A DNA stretch of 64,000 nucleotides from Streptomyces djakartensis (GTDB taxonomy: Bacteria > Actinomycetota > Actinomycetes > Streptomycetales > Streptomycetaceae): positions 62,001 to 126,000 of the forward strand of contig NZ_BMWE01000007.1 of assembly GCF_014651075.1 (NCBI RefSeq), read 5' to 3'. The first letter of the stretch is position 1. Every line of letters begins with the position of its first letter. The notes beneath the pieces are model-generated. The model did no database searches and was not told the origin of the DNA. It saw nothing but the letters and a program-made list of their open reading frames with translations. Positions 15,160-24,446 of the stretch are shown here, piece by piece. The translations under genes were made by a program, and so were the position numbers.

Positions 15160-16818
15160 TCAGCGCATGTCGCCGAGTCGTTCGAGCCGGTCGCTGACGC
15201 CGTGGCGGAGTGCGCCGAGTGTCGTGCCGGGCGGGGCCACCTTCGGCGTGACGGACGGCGGCTGGGTCTCGTCCGCGCAGGTCGTGCCGCGGGCGGGCAC
15301 CTTCAGGTCCACGAGGTAGCCCGTGACGGCCTCCGTGGCGCAGACGCTGCGCCCGAACGCGGTGTGCCCCTCGGCCTGGAAGGTGAGCAGCCGGCCGTTG
15401 TCCAGCTGCCGGGACAGGGCGACGGCGTCCTGGTACGGAGTGTCCGGGTCGCCGGTGGTGCCGAGGACGAGGATCGGCGCGGAGCCCTCGGCACGGAAGG
15501 AGCCGTCGTAGCGGCTGACCCTCTCGGCCGGCCACTGGGTGCAGGTGGTGGCGTGCTGGTGGTCGTAGAGCGGCGGGCCGTAGGCGAGGGCCGGTCCGAG
15601 CAGCGGTGCCGCCTTGGCGAAGGAGGTCACCTTCCACTTCAGCAGGTGCGCGTCACGCGGGTAGTCCCGGTCGACGCACTCGACGACCACGTTCGGGTTG
15701 AGGAAGTCGTAGCTGGCGGCGGACGGCGGCCGGAGCAGGAAGGACGTGTTGTCGCGCTGCTGGGCCTTGCGCAGGGCCTCACCGAGGGACGGCCAGATGA
15801 CCTTGCCGGCGTTGATGTTGAACAGCAGGCGGTAGACGAGGGTGTAGCCGTTCGCCTGACCGCCGTTCGCGGTCGGTACGGGGCTGGCGTCGAGGTCGGC
15901 CTTGAGCTTCTGGAACGCGCCCCGGGGGTCGCCGTCACCGAACCCGCAGGTGGCCTGGTCCGCCGCGCACCAGTCGAGGAACCGGCTCATCGCGCCGTCC
16001 AGCGCCAGGTACTGGGACCGGTCGGAGGCGTAGGGCCGGTTCGTGTGCAGCTCCGGGTCGTACGCGCCGTCGAGGACCAGGGCACGCACCCGGTCGGGGA
16101 ACAGGGCGGCGTAGACGGTGCCTATGTAGCTGCCGAACGAACGGCCGTAATAGGTGAGTTGGTCTTCTCCCAGGGCCTGGCGCAGCAGGTCGATGTCGCG
16201 GGCGACGTACTCGGTGCCCACGTACGGCAGCAGTTCGCCCGCCTTGTCCTGGCAGGCCTGGGCGAACGCGGCGGCCTGCCGCACCGCGGGCTCGTAGGCG
16301 TCCGGGCCGGGGACGCCCTTGGCGGCGGTGATGGCCTGGGTGTACGTCTGGTCGTCCCAGCACTCGACCTGTGAACTGCGCCCGACGCCGCGGACGTCGT
16401 ATCCGAAGACGTCGAAGGAGTCGCGCATGGCGGCCGGCAGGCCGGCGTAGTTGCCGCGTACGAAGTCCACACCGGAGTTGCCGGGCCCGCCGGGCTGGAG
16501 GAAGAGGGTGCCCTTCTTCTTCGCCTGGTCCGGGGCCTTTTTGCGGATCACGGCGAGGGTGATGGTCCTGCCCTGCGGATCGCGGTAGTCCAGCGGTACT
16601 CGGGCGTCGGCGCACTCGAACCCGCCCTGGCAGTCGGACCAGGACAGGGACGGCACGGGCGGCTGCCCCGTCGTCCCGTCCGGCTGGGTGGCCATCGCGG
16701 GTGCGGCGGTGCCGGCGATGGCGAAGGAGACGGCGGCGGCGAGGGCGGTCCGCAGACGGGGAAGGCGTCTGCCCGCCCTGCCGCCGGACCGGCCTGGTCT
16801 GTGCTCTGGTGTGGTCAC
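15160..16818 (-). CDS. Secreted tripeptidyl-aminopeptidase-like alpha/beta hydrolase
   Basis: 552 residues. A long signal region with an RR-rich n-region (GRRLPRLRTALAAAVSFA...APAMA) indicates export. The alpha/beta-hydrolase core shows the oxyanion motif LQPGGPGNSG, the nucleophile elbow YYGRSFGSY, an acidic residue in GTTGDPDTPY and the histidine in AEGHTAFG. The C-terminal TAP-like domain matches Streptomyces tripeptidyl aminopeptidases (Tap/SlpD/SlpE family), which remove N-terminal tripeptides from secreted proteins. The GTG start is supported by GAGGGGAA just upstream; longer forms are not signal-like. It is a single gene with its own terminator. Confidence 0.9.
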   Translation of the reverse strand: MTTPEHRPGRSGGRAGRRLPRLRTALAAAVSFAIAGTAAPAMATQPDGTTGQPPVPSLSWSDCQGGFECADARVPLDYRDPQGRTITLAVIRKKAPDQAKKKGTLFLQPGGPGNSGVDFVRGNYAGLPAAMRDSFDVFGYDVRGVGRSSQVECWDDQTYTQAITAAKGVPGPDAYEPAVRQAAAFAQACQDKAGELLPYVGTEYVARDIDLLRQALGEDQLTYYGRSFGSYIGTVYAALFPDRVRALVLDGAYDPELHTNRPYASDRSQYLALDGAMSRFLDWCAADQATCGFGDGDPRGAFQKLKADLDASPVPTANGGQANGYTLVYRLLFNINAGKVIWPSLGEALRKAQQRDNTSFLLRPPSAASYDFLNPNVVVECVDRDYPRDAHLLKWKVTSFAKAAPLLGPALAYGPPLYDHQHATTCTQWPAERVSRYDGSFRAEGSAPILVLGTTGDPDTPYQDAVALSRQLDNGRLLTFQAEGHTAFGRSVCATEAVTGYLVDLKVPARGTTCADETQPPSVTPKVAPPGTTLGALRHGVSDRLERLGDMR

Positions 16819-16940
16819 TGTCGGGTTCCCCTCGGGCGCGTGCGCAGCGGCGCGTTGCCGGTGCGGACGGGTCGGTCGCTGAGTGCGGCTCACTCGTGGA
16901 GAGAAGAGGGGAGAGGGTGGCCTCGCGGTTGCGTCCCGGC

Positions 16941-17375
16941 TCAGTCGAGGCAGAACTCGTTGCCCTCGATGTCCTGCATGACGATGCACGACTCGTTGAC
17001 GCCGTCGGCCAGCAGGGTGCGCACATGTGCCGCGCCGAGCGCCTCCAGTCGTGCGCGTTCGGCCTCCAGCGTGGCCAGGCGCTCCTCACCCACGAGTCCG
17101 GTGCCGGCCCGCACGCACAGATGCACCCGGTTCTTGACGACCTTGCCTTCGGGGACGCGCTGGAAGAACAGTCGCGGTCCCACACCTGAGGGATCGACGC
17201 AGGCGAACCACTTGCCCTGGTCCTCGGACGGCAGTGTGCGGTCGAAATCGTCCCAGGAGCCGAACCCCTGCGGAGGCGGCGGGACGACATACCCCAGCAC
17301 CTCGCACCAGAAGCGGGCGACGCGCTCGGGTTCCGCGCAGTCGAAGGTGACCTGAAACTGTCTGACCGATGCCAT
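16941..17375 (-). CDS. VOC-superfamily (glyoxalase-like) protein 1
   Basis: 144 residues with two beta-alpha-beta-beta-beta modules: FQVTFDCAEPERVARFWCEVLGY near the start and CIVMQDIEGNEFCLD at the end. The CVDPSG, KNRVHLCVR and DIEGNEFC segments mark the glyoxalase_6-like subgroup common in Streptomyces. VOC proteins use a metal in isomerase, dioxygenase or drug-binding roles; the substrate here is unknown. The gene is divergent from an alpha/beta hydrolase and separated by about 100 bases. Confidence 0.85.
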   Translation of the reverse strand: MASVRQFQVTFDCAEPERVARFWCEVLGYVVPPPPQGFGSWDDFDRTLPSEDQGKWFACVDPSGVGPRLFFQRVPEGKVVKNRVHLCVRAGTGLVGEERLATLEAERARLEALGAAHVRTLLADGVNESCIVMQDIEGNEFCLD

Positions 17376-17479
17376 CGGCCCACCGTAGCAGCAGGTCTTC
17401 GCCGCTCAAGTCCCTTTTCGCAGCCACCGGTTGAGGGGAAAACGACCTTTGGGAATGCTCGTCGGACTAGGGTCGGTGC

Positions 17480-18358
17480 GTGAGCAGACAGATACCGCAG
17501 CCGACCTTCGTCCTGGTCCACGGCGCCTTCGCCAACTCCTTCTCCATGGCGCCGCTCCAGGCGGAACTGGGCCTCCTCGGTCACCGTTCGGTCGCCGTCG
17601 ACCTGCCCGGGCACGGATTCGGGGCGACGTACACCCGCGCCTACCAGGCACCGCAGGACGCCGAGGGTCTCGCCTCCGCCCCCGGTTCGATCAAGGGCGT
17701 CACGCTCGCCGACAACGCCGCGCACCTCATCGGAATCCTGGAGCGGGCCAAGCGGAACGGCCCGGTGATCCTCGTCGCCCACAGCCGCGGCGGCCTCACG
17801 GCCACGGTGGCGGCCAACGCGCGGCCGGACCTGATCGACCGGATCGTCTACGTCGCCGCCTGGTGCCCGGTCGACCTCGACGTCGCCGCCTACTACGCCG
17901 AGCCGGAGATGGCCGGCGTCGACGCCGCGTCACTGGCCCTGGCGATGGTCGGCGACCCGGCGGAACTCGGCCTGCTCCGCGTCAACTTCCGCACCGCCGA
18001 CCCGGACGCCCTCGCGGCGCTCAAGGCGGCCTTCCTCGCCGATGGCACCGACGAGGAGTTCCTGACCTTCCTGAGCACCTTCCAGCCCGACGAGAACCTG
18101 GACGCCGGCACCTCCGACGACCGGGCGCGGGCGGCGACCTGGGGCCGCGTCCCGAAGACCTTCGTCCGGCTGTCCGGCGACGCGAGCATGCCGCTCGCCA
18201 TGCAGGACCGGCTGATCCGCGAGGGCGACCGGCTGACCCCGGACAACCCCTACGACGTCCGCACCCTGGAGAGCAGCCACCTGAAGTGGCTGGTCGATCC
18301 GGCACCGGCGGCCCGGGTGCTGGGAGAGCTCGCCGGGCTCGTGCACGGCACGGACTGA
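17480..18358 (+). CDS. Alpha/beta-fold hydrolase (esterase-like)
   Basis: 292 residues. FVLVHGAFANS provides the oxyanion hole, nucleophile Ser102 lies in AHSRGG, and the likely catalytic histidine is in LESSHLKWLV near the C-terminus. The layout matches the salicylate-esterase/methylketone-synthase-like alpha/beta hydrolases. No signal peptide is seen, so it is cytoplasmic. The GTG start is the first reasonable start. The prolyl aminopeptidase gene begins 34 bases after its stop, so the two probably share a transcript. Confidence 0.88.
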   Translation: MSRQIPQPTFVLVHGAFANSFSMAPLQAELGLLGHRSVAVDLPGHGFGATYTRAYQAPQDAEGLASAPGSIKGVTLADNAAHLIGILERAKRNGPVILVAHSRGGLTATVAANARPDLIDRIVYVAAWCPVDLDVAAYYAEPEMAGVDAASLALAMVGDPAELGLLRVNFRTADPDALAALKAAFLADGTDEEFLTFLSTFQPDENLDAGTSDDRARAATWGRVPKTFVRLSGDASMPLAMQDRLIREGDRLTPDNPYDVRTLESSHLKWLVDPAPAARVLGELAGLVHGTD

Positions 18359-18392
18359 GGACAGCCGAGGCAGGTCAGGGAGGACGTCTCAC

Positions 18393-19391
18393 ATGGCCGG
18401 GCTCTACCCCGCAGGCATCGAGCCGTACGAACACGGCATGCTCGACGTCGGCGACGGCAACCGCGTGTACTGGGAGACCTGCGGGAACCCGGCCGGCAAG
18501 CCCGCCCTGGTCCTGCACGGAGGGCCGGGTTCCGGCGCCGGACCGTCCTGGCGCCGGCTGTTCGACCCCGAGGCGTACCGCATCGTCCTCTTCGACCAGC
18601 GCGGATGCGGCCGGAGCACACCGGACGCCGCCGATCCGCTGACCTCGCTCGACGCCAACACCACCACCCACCTCATCGCCGACATCGAGCTGCTGCGGCG
18701 GCACCTCGGCGTCGACAAGTGGCTGGTCCTCGGCGGCTCCTGGGGCGTGACCCTCGCCCTGGCCTACGCCCAGCAGCACCCCGGGCACGTGTCCGAGCTG
18801 GTCCTGTTCAGCGTCACCAACACGACGCGCCGCGAGGTGGAGTGGGTCACCCGGGACATGGGGCGGATCTTCCCCGAGGAGTGGGCCCGGTTCCGCGACA
18901 CCGTCCCCGAGCCGGAGCGCGACGGCAGCCTGGCCGACGCGTACGCCCGGATGCTGGGCGACCCCGATCCGGCCGTGCGGGAGCGCGCCGCGCGGGCCTG
19001 GTGCCGGTGGGAGGACGTGCATGTGTCCACCGACCCCGGGCACCGGCCCGACCCCCGCTTCCAGGATCCCCGCTTCCGGCTGCGCTTCGCCCGCCTGGTC
19101 ACGCACTACTGGCGGCACGCCGGCTTCCTGGAGGACGGGGCGCTGCTGCGCGGCGCCGGGAAGATCGCCGGCATTCCCGGCGTGATGGTCCACGGGCGGC
19201 TGGACATCAGCGGGCCCGCGGACGTCGCGTGGCGGCTGGCCCAGGTGTGGCCGGACGCGGAGCTGGTGCTGATCGGCGCCGAGGGGCACGGGCTGTCGGG
19301 GGATGCCACGACGGAGGCGCTGGTCGCGGCCACGGACCGGTTCCGGCCGGCCGGCGCGACGCGGCAGCCGTCTCGACGCCGCGTGCCCTGA
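18393..19391 (+). CDS. pip: Proline iminopeptidase (prolyl aminopeptidase)
   Basis: 332 residues. LHGGPGSG, FDQRGCGRS and the nucleophile motif GGSWG (Ser116), followed by TLALAYAQ, are diagnostic of peptidase family S33 prolyl aminopeptidases. The catalytic histidine is in GAEGHGLSG. The enzyme removes N-terminal proline from peptides in the cytoplasm, usually in peptide recycling. Length matches the family. The RBS is GGGAGGA about ten bases before the ATG. It may act with the preceding hydrolase but that is only positional inference. Confidence 0.92.
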   Translation: MAGLYPAGIEPYEHGMLDVGDGNRVYWETCGNPAGKPALVLHGGPGSGAGPSWRRLFDPEAYRIVLFDQRGCGRSTPDAADPLTSLDANTTTHLIADIELLRRHLGVDKWLVLGGSWGVTLALAYAQQHPGHVSELVLFSVTNTTRREVEWVTRDMGRIFPEEWARFRDTVPEPERDGSLADAYARMLGDPDPAVRERAARAWCRWEDVHVSTDPGHRPDPRFQDPRFRLRFARLVTHYWRHAGFLEDGALLRGAGKIAGIPGVMVHGRLDISGPADVAWRLAQVWPDAELVLIGAEGHGLSGDATTEALVAATDRFRPAGATRQPSRRRVP

Positions 19392-19563
19392 CCACAGCGC
19401 GGTCATCCGGGGCGGCGACCAGCCGTCACCACCTCCGGTGCGTGACCGCATCGGCCGAAACCGGGTGCGGGGGAAAACCCCCATGCCCGCGTGGAGGCTT
19501 CCCCACTTCACGCGGGTGGTCTGCCGCATGGTTTCCGTGATCGTGGGCCGGGAGCCTTGGATC

Positions 19564-20928
19564 ATGACATGGCATCGGATCGCCAGCGCTCTGACCCTGC
19601 TCGTCACACTCGGCGTCGTCGCGGCCGGGACACCGGCCACCGCACACACCACCGAGCCCGCCTCCACCGTCGTCGATGCCCTCGACCGCACCTCCCACCG
19701 CCTGCGCACCGTCGAGCCGGGTGGGGACACCCGCGACCTGCGCCCCCTCGACCGCATGATCGGTGACGCCCGGGTCGTCGGCCTGGGCGAGGCCACCCAC
19801 AGCTCGCACGAGTTCTTCACCCTCAAACACCGCGTCTTGCGCCACCTCGTCGAGAAGCGCGGCTTCCGTACCTTCGCCCTGGAAGCCCCCTGGAGCACCG
19901 GCCTGCGCCTCAACGCCTATGTGCTGCGTGGCGAGGGGGACCCGCGGCGCATCATGCGGGAGGAGTTCCAGCGGGACTACCTGTGGTGGAACAACACCGA
20001 GTATCTGGCGCTCGTGGAGTGGATGCGGGCGTACAACCAGCGGCACCCCGACGACCCGGTCCGGTTCATGGGCGACGACTTCGCCTGGGCCGGGCCCGAG
20101 CTGTACGACGAGGTCACCGCCTACGTGGCCCGCACCCACCCCGGCCTCCTCGCCCGCTTCACGGCGCTGTACCGGGGGTTGCGGCCCACGACGGCGGCGG
20201 GTGCGTACATCGAGCAGTACCTGAACAGCCCGTACGCCGAACGCAAGGAGAGGGCGGAGCGGACCGGTGAGGCGCTGGAGCTGCTGAGGCGGCAAGGGCC
20301 GGGTGCCGACCCGGAGGCGTACGACTGGGTGGTGCGGCAGGCCACGGCCATCGACCAGACCGCGCGCGGCTACGCCTTCGACTTCGGGGACGCGGAGCAG
20401 CTCCGGGCCGCCATGCGCTTCCGCGACTCGGTCATGGCCGACAACGTGGCCTGGTGGGCGGAGCACACGGGAGACAAGGTCCTGCTGTCGGCGCACAACG
20501 CCCACGTCTCCTATGTTCCGGTCGACCCCGCCCACTACCCGAAGGTGCAGGGCGAGTTCCTGCGCGACCGGCTCGGCGACGCGTACGTCAGCATCGGGTT
20601 TACCTTCGCGCGGGGTTCGTTCAACGCGACCGGACCCGAGGACCAGGTGCGCCGGTTCGCCCTCGGCCCGGCGGGACCCCGCAGCAACGAACGGACACTC
20701 GACCGGGTGCGCCACCGCGACTACGTCGTCGACCTGCGGACCGTGCCGGGGCCGGCCCGGAAATGGCTGCGGGAGGCCCGGCCGACCCGCAGCATCGGCA
20801 CCGCGTACCCGGAGCCGGAGCACGACGTGGCGCTCGCCCGCAGTCATGACGTGCTGATCCACCTGCACCGCGTGGAGGCGGCTCACCTGCGCGACCGGAA
20901 GCCCGCGCCCGGCCCGGTCGACCGGTAG
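19564..20928 (+). CDS. Exported erythromycin-esterase-family protein
   Basis: 454 residues. A signal peptide (MTWHRIASALTLLVTLGVVAAGTPATA) precedes an erythromycin-esterase domain with the signature VGLGEATHSSHEFFTLKHR, then FALEAPWSTG and GDDFAWAGPELYDEV, and the C-terminal LSAHNAHVSY. The family (EreA/EreB/SucA-like) includes macrolide esterases, but most chromosomal Streptomyces members are of unknown substrate. The secreted form makes intracellular self-resistance unlikely. The ATG was chosen because it starts the signal peptide and has GGAG nine bases upstream. Earlier in-frame starts exist. Confidence 0.85.
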   Translation: MTWHRIASALTLLVTLGVVAAGTPATAHTTEPASTVVDALDRTSHRLRTVEPGGDTRDLRPLDRMIGDARVVGLGEATHSSHEFFTLKHRVLRHLVEKRGFRTFALEAPWSTGLRLNAYVLRGEGDPRRIMREEFQRDYLWWNNTEYLALVEWMRAYNQRHPDDPVRFMGDDFAWAGPELYDEVTAYVARTHPGLLARFTALYRGLRPTTAAGAYIEQYLNSPYAERKERAERTGEALELLRRQGPGADPEAYDWVVRQATAIDQTARGYAFDFGDAEQLRAAMRFRDSVMADNVAWWAEHTGDKVLLSAHNAHVSYVPVDPAHYPKVQGEFLRDRLGDAYVSIGFTFARGSFNATGPEDQVRRFALGPAGPRSNERTLDRVRHRDYVVDLRTVPGPARKWLREARPTRSIGTAYPEPEHDVALARSHDVLIHLHRVEAAHLRDRKPAPGPVDR

Positions 20929-21039
20929 GAGTGGACTCGTGCGGTTGCGCACCGGGACCAGTGGTAGGTCGTGCCGGGTTCGCCCCTCTGCTCTCGTCTT
21001 GGCGCTGTTCCGGCCGGTACGGCGGCGTACGGTGGCGGC

Positions 21040-22254
21040 GTGGCAAACGAAGACCTGGGGCGGACTTTGCGCCGCTTGCGCCGTCTGGCCTCCTTGACGC
21101 AGGAAGAACTGGCCGAACGCTCCGATGTGTCGGTCGATGTGATCCGCCAGCTGGAACAGGGGCGGAAGCACTCGGCGCGCCTTCCCACCCTGCACGCGCT
21201 CGCCAGCGGTCTGGGTGTGGAGCTGACCACGCTGCTGGGCGATCCGCCTGCCGTCTCGTCAACGGGCGAGAACGACGGGCCGCGCTTCGTGGCTGTGCGT
21301 CGCGCCATCATGCCCGTGCTCTGGGGACGTGACCCGGAGCCACCTGGCCCCGGCTTTTCGATGGAGCGTCTTCGAGAGCAGATCGCGGACGGCTGGACGC
21401 AGTACCACGCGGCCGAGTTCGACGCGGTGATGAAGGCCCTGCCGGATCTCATCTCGGATGCGCGAACCGCCACGGCCGCGGAGAACGACGACGACCGCAG
21501 GGCCGGTTTCGCCGCCCTGGGCAAGGCGCTTCAGCTGGCCGGACACGTCGCCGTGCGGATGGGCAAGACCGACCTTGCCCTGACGAGTCTGGAGCGCGCG
21601 ATAAACGCCGCGGAGCAGTCCGACGACCCGCTGCTCGTGCCGATGATCGTCAACTCCACGGCTTGGACGTACCAGCGGCAGGGCCGCCTGGATGACGCGC
21701 TGAGCATCGCGCTGCGTGCCGCAGCCGACATCGCGGACGCAGCGCTGACCGAGGTGGCTGACGGACTGAAGGTATGGGGGGCGCTGACCATGAGCGCCGC
21801 CACGTCGGCCGCGCGGAGCGGCGACTACGAGCGTGCGGCGGCGATGATGCAGGCGGCGGAGAAGGAAGCGGCCCGGGTCTCGAAGCTGCCCGACGGTGGC
21901 GACAACCGTATGGTCAGCGTGTTCAGCCCGTCGTCTGTCCGTATCGAACGCGTGCGCCTGGCCGTGCAGTATGGCCACCCGCACGATGCGTTGGCGCTGG
22001 CCAAGGGCATGCGGTTGAGCAAGGACACCCCACCGTCCTGGCGGACGTGGCTGCTGCTGGACGTGGCCCGAGCTCACACGGACATCGGTGACGCCGCCGG
22101 GGCGGTCAAGACCCTGGAGTCCCTGCGCCGAGTGGCCCCGACGTGGATGCAGCACCACACCTTGGCCGTGGCGATCGTGCGCGACCTGTGGGCACTTCCC
22201 AACCACCCTGTGGGACTCCGCCCGTTGGCGGAGTTTCTGGGGATCGGCACATAG
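21040..22254 (+). CDS. HTH (XRE) regulator with TPR-like C-terminal domain
   Basis: 404 residues. Residues 4-62 form an XRE helix-turn-helix (LGRTLRRLRRLASLTQEELAERSDVSVDVIRQLEQG...), and the rest is an all-helical array of TPR-like pairs (YHAAEFDAVMKAL, TDLALTSLERAINAAEQSDD, YERAAAMMQAAEKEA...). Such proteins are abundant in Streptomyces, where they often bind small peptides or partner proteins. The GTG was chosen because it places the HTH at the N-terminus. It is followed by an RsbW-like ATPase and a small basic protein, a recurrent Streptomyces arrangement. Confidence 0.88.
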   Translation: MANEDLGRTLRRLRRLASLTQEELAERSDVSVDVIRQLEQGRKHSARLPTLHALASGLGVELTTLLGDPPAVSSTGENDGPRFVAVRRAIMPVLWGRDPEPPGPGFSMERLREQIADGWTQYHAAEFDAVMKALPDLISDARTATAAENDDDRRAGFAALGKALQLAGHVAVRMGKTDLALTSLERAINAAEQSDDPLLVPMIVNSTAWTYQRQGRLDDALSIALRAAADIADAALTEVADGLKVWGALTMSAATSAARSGDYERAAAMMQAAEKEAARVSKLPDGGDNRMVSVFSPSSVRIERVRLAVQYGHPHDALALAKGMRLSKDTPPSWRTWLLLDVARAHTDIGDAAGAVKTLESLRRVAPTWMQHHTLAVAIVRDLWALPNHPVGLRPLAEFLGIGT

Positions 22255-22375
22255 CGTGCCGAAAGTGGGACGTTGCGCCCCTGTCCGCGTCCCCGGCAGG
22301 CCGCTTACATGACGGACAGCGCCCTGGTGACCGCGACCGGTCCCGGGGCTGGCCGATCTGAAAGAGCAGACCGAC

Positions 22376-22798
22376 ATGCCGCAATCCACGACCCGGGCGC
22401 GTCCTACCGGCTGCCCCGGGTACAGCGAGACCCTTCTGCGCAGGCCCGAGAGTGTGGGCATGGCCCGGCGCCTGGTCCGTGTCGCGCTGGCCGCCTGGAG
22501 CCTGAACGACTTGGCTGACGACGGCGTGCTGATCGTTTCCGAGCTGGTGTCCAACACCGTCCAGCACGCGCGATGTCGTTCCATCCGCGTCACGATCACC
22601 CGGCCGGAGCCGGTGCGGGTACGCATCGGCGTGGTGGACAGATCCAAGCGGTTACCGGAACCGCAGGTGCCGCGAAAAGGCGACGAGAGCGGGCGCGGAC
22701 TTGTGCTCGTCGGAGCGCTGGCCAAGTGCTGGGGCACGGATCAGCTGCCGTGGGGCAAGCGGGTGTGGGCGGAGCTGCACGAGGAGGAAGGCGGATGA
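22376..22798 (+). CDS. RsbW-like ATP-binding (anti-sigma-type) protein
   Basis: 140 residues with a GHKL/HATPase_c_2 fold: the N box ELVSNTVQHARC, the G1-like segment VVDRSKR and the G2-like ESGRGLVLVGALAKCWG. These small stand-alone ATPases resemble anti-sigma kinases that regulate SigB-type factors or anti-anti-sigma partners. A GAAAGAGC-like weak RBS precedes the ATG. The stop overlaps the start of the next small gene (ATGA). Confidence 0.85.
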   Translation: MPQSTTRARPTGCPGYSETLLRRPESVGMARRLVRVALAAWSLNDLADDGVLIVSELVSNTVQHARCRSIRVTITRPEPVRVRIGVVDRSKRLPEPQVPRKGDESGRGLVLVGALAKCWGTDQLPWGKRVWAELHEEEGG

Positions 22799-22992
22799 CT
22801 GGCAGGCGGGAGCCCTGGGTGGGCGACTTGGTCCATGACGAGGTCGCCGACCGGCGTGGCGTCGTCACCGATGTGCGTGGCGGCACGGTCTGGGTGCTGC
22901 GGCCGGAGTCCGGTCCGGGACAGTGGACTTCGCGGCGGCCGGACCGCCTGCGTGTGTTGAAGCCCCGTGAGGAGAGACTGCTGCCGTCGTGA
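22795..22992 (+). CDS. Small conserved protein coupled to the RsbW-like ATPase
   Basis: 65 residues, beta-rich: VGDLVHDEVADRRGVVTDVRGGTVWVLRPESG...RPDRLRVL. The pattern resembles a small KOW/SH3-like barrel, but no family is firmly recognised. It overlaps the ATPase stop by ATGA, so it is translated from the same mRNA and probably functions with that protein. Confidence 0.7.
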   Translation: MTGRREPWVGDLVHDEVADRRGVVTDVRGGTVWVLRPESGPGQWTSRRPDRLRVLKPREERLLPS

Positions 22993-23093
22993 CACCTCGC
23001 TCCCACTCCGGCAAGCCCAGGTGACGGATCCCTCACGAGCCCCTCGCGCGAAGGAGTGGTCTCGCCGCCCACCCCGGGCCGATCGTGGGCGAC

Positions 23094-24023
23094 ATGTGTG
23101 ATCACCGTGCCGTACCCGCCGATCCCGCAGGCGCTGAAGGGCCCAGGAGCGCGGAGGCCGATGAGGTCCGCCGCTTCTGGGGCCGGCTGGGGCTTCCCGG
23201 GCTGGTGGACGTGCACACGCACTTCATGCCCGAGCGCGTACTGCGCAAGGTCTGGGGCTACTTCGACGCGCTCGGTACGCTGACCGGCGGGCTGGAGTGG
23301 CCGATCACCTATCGGCAGGAGGAGGCGGAACGGGCGGGCATCCTGCGGGAGTTCGGGGTGCGGGCCTTCACGGCGATGCTCTACCCGCACAAGCCGGGCA
23401 TGGCCCGCTGGCTGAACGGCTGGGCGGCCGGCTTCGCCCGCCGCACCCCCGACTGTCTGCACACCGCCACCCTCTTCCCCGAGCCGGGCGTCGAGGCGTA
23501 CGTCCGGGAGGCCGTCGAGGCGGGCGCGCGGGTGTTCAAGGCGCATGTGCAGGTGGGTGCGTACGACCCGGCCGACGAGCTTCTCCGGCCGGCCTGGGGG
23601 TTGCTGGCCGAGGCCGGGATACCGGTGGTGATCCACTGCGGCTCCGGGCCCGCGCCCGGCGAGCACACCGGCCCCGGGCCGATCGCCGGGGTGCTGGCCC
23701 GGCACCCACGGCTGCGGCTGGTCGTCGCCCACATGGGGATGCCCGAGTACGAGGAGTTCCTCGGCCTCGCCGAGCGGTACGGGCAGGTGCGGCTGGACAC
23801 GACGATGGCGTTCACCGACTTCGCCGAGAAGCTCGCGCCGTTCCCGCCCGGCGCGCTGCCCCGGCTGGCCGACGCGGGCGACCGCATCCTGCTCGGCTCG
23901 GACTTCCCCAACATCCCGTATCCGTACGTGCATCAACTGCACGCCCTGGAGCGGCTGGGGCTCGGGGAGGAGTGGCTGCGGGCGGTGTGCCACGACAACG
24001 CGGCGGAGTTGTTCGGGCTGTGA
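23094..24023 (+). CDS. Amidohydrolase-family (Amidohydro_2) metal-dependent hydrolase
   Basis: 309 residues with a TIM-barrel amidohydrolase pattern: the metal-binding DVHTHFMP near residue 43, FKAHVQVGAYDP, VIHCGSGPAPG, VVAHMGMPEYEEF and the C-terminal LLGSDFPNIPYP. These supply the His/Asp metal ligands of the Amidohydro_2 family (decarboxylase/hydrolase type). Substrate is unknown. An in-frame GTG three codons upstream is an alternative start, since neither start has a strong RBS. The gene converges with a VOC gene. Confidence 0.85.
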   Translation: MCDHRAVPADPAGAEGPRSAEADEVRRFWGRLGLPGLVDVHTHFMPERVLRKVWGYFDALGTLTGGLEWPITYRQEEAERAGILREFGVRAFTAMLYPHKPGMARWLNGWAAGFARRTPDCLHTATLFPEPGVEAYVREAVEAGARVFKAHVQVGAYDPADELLRPAWGLLAEAGIPVVIHCGSGPAPGEHTGPGPIAGVLARHPRLRLVVAHMGMPEYEEFLGLAERYGQVRLDTTMAFTDFAEKLAPFPPGALPRLADAGDRILLGSDFPNIPYPYVHQLHALERLGLGEEWLRAVCHDNAAELFGL

Positions 24024-24034
24024 GGGCCGCCGGT

Positions 24035-24056
24035 GGCTGACCGGCCGGGGTCAGCC
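24035..24056. terminator. Hairpin between convergent genes
   Basis: GGCTGACC pairs with GGTCAGCC across a 6-base loop. It lies between the amidohydrolase and VOC stops and overlaps the VOC stop, so it could serve both directions. Confidence 0.55.
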
Positions 24057-24446
24057 GGGCACCGTCGCCCGCTCCTCTTCCGCCCGCAGCACGCAGAACT
24101 CGTTGCCCTCCGGGTCGGCGAGGACGACCCAGCCCCGGCCGTCGGGCTCGCGGCGGTCGTCGACCAGGGTGGCACCCAGCCCCAGCAGCCGCTCGACCTC
24201 CGCCTCCCGTGAGGTGTCCGGGCGCAGGCACAGGTGCAGCCTGTTCTTCACCGACTTCGGCTCCGGAACCTCGTTGAAGTACAGGGCCGGGCCACCGGGC
24301 AGCATGACCTGGGTCTCGGGGTCACCGGGCTGAGCCTCGGGGTGCGGCGGCTGTCCGGTCACCTCGCTCCAGAAGAGCGCCAGTCGGTAGGCGTTCGCAC
24401 AGTCGATCGCGATGTTCTCCACCGTTGAGGTCACGCGAGCGATCAT
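24051..24446 (-). CDS. VOC-superfamily protein 2
   Basis: 131 residues. IAIDCANAYRLALFWSEVTG, PALYFNEVPEPKSVKNRLHLCLRP and LADPEGNEFCVLR give the same glyoxalase_6-like pattern as VOC protein 1, and the two are probable paralogs. The metal-ligand and substrate assignments are unknown. It is divergent from a third VOC gene across about 140 bases that must hold both promoters. Confidence 0.85.
   Translation of the reverse strand: MIARVTSTVENIAIDCANAYRLALFWSEVTGQPPHPEAQPGDPETQVMLPGGPALYFNEVPEPKSVKNRLHLCLRPDTSREAEVERLLGLGATLVDDRREPDGRGWVVLADPEGNEFCVLRAEEERATVPG

Noticed and set aside
19564..20928. Macrolide-resistance gene (EreA/EreB)
   Set aside because: Family resemblance is clear but the protein has a signal peptide and no macrolide cluster is near, so resistance cannot be claimed.
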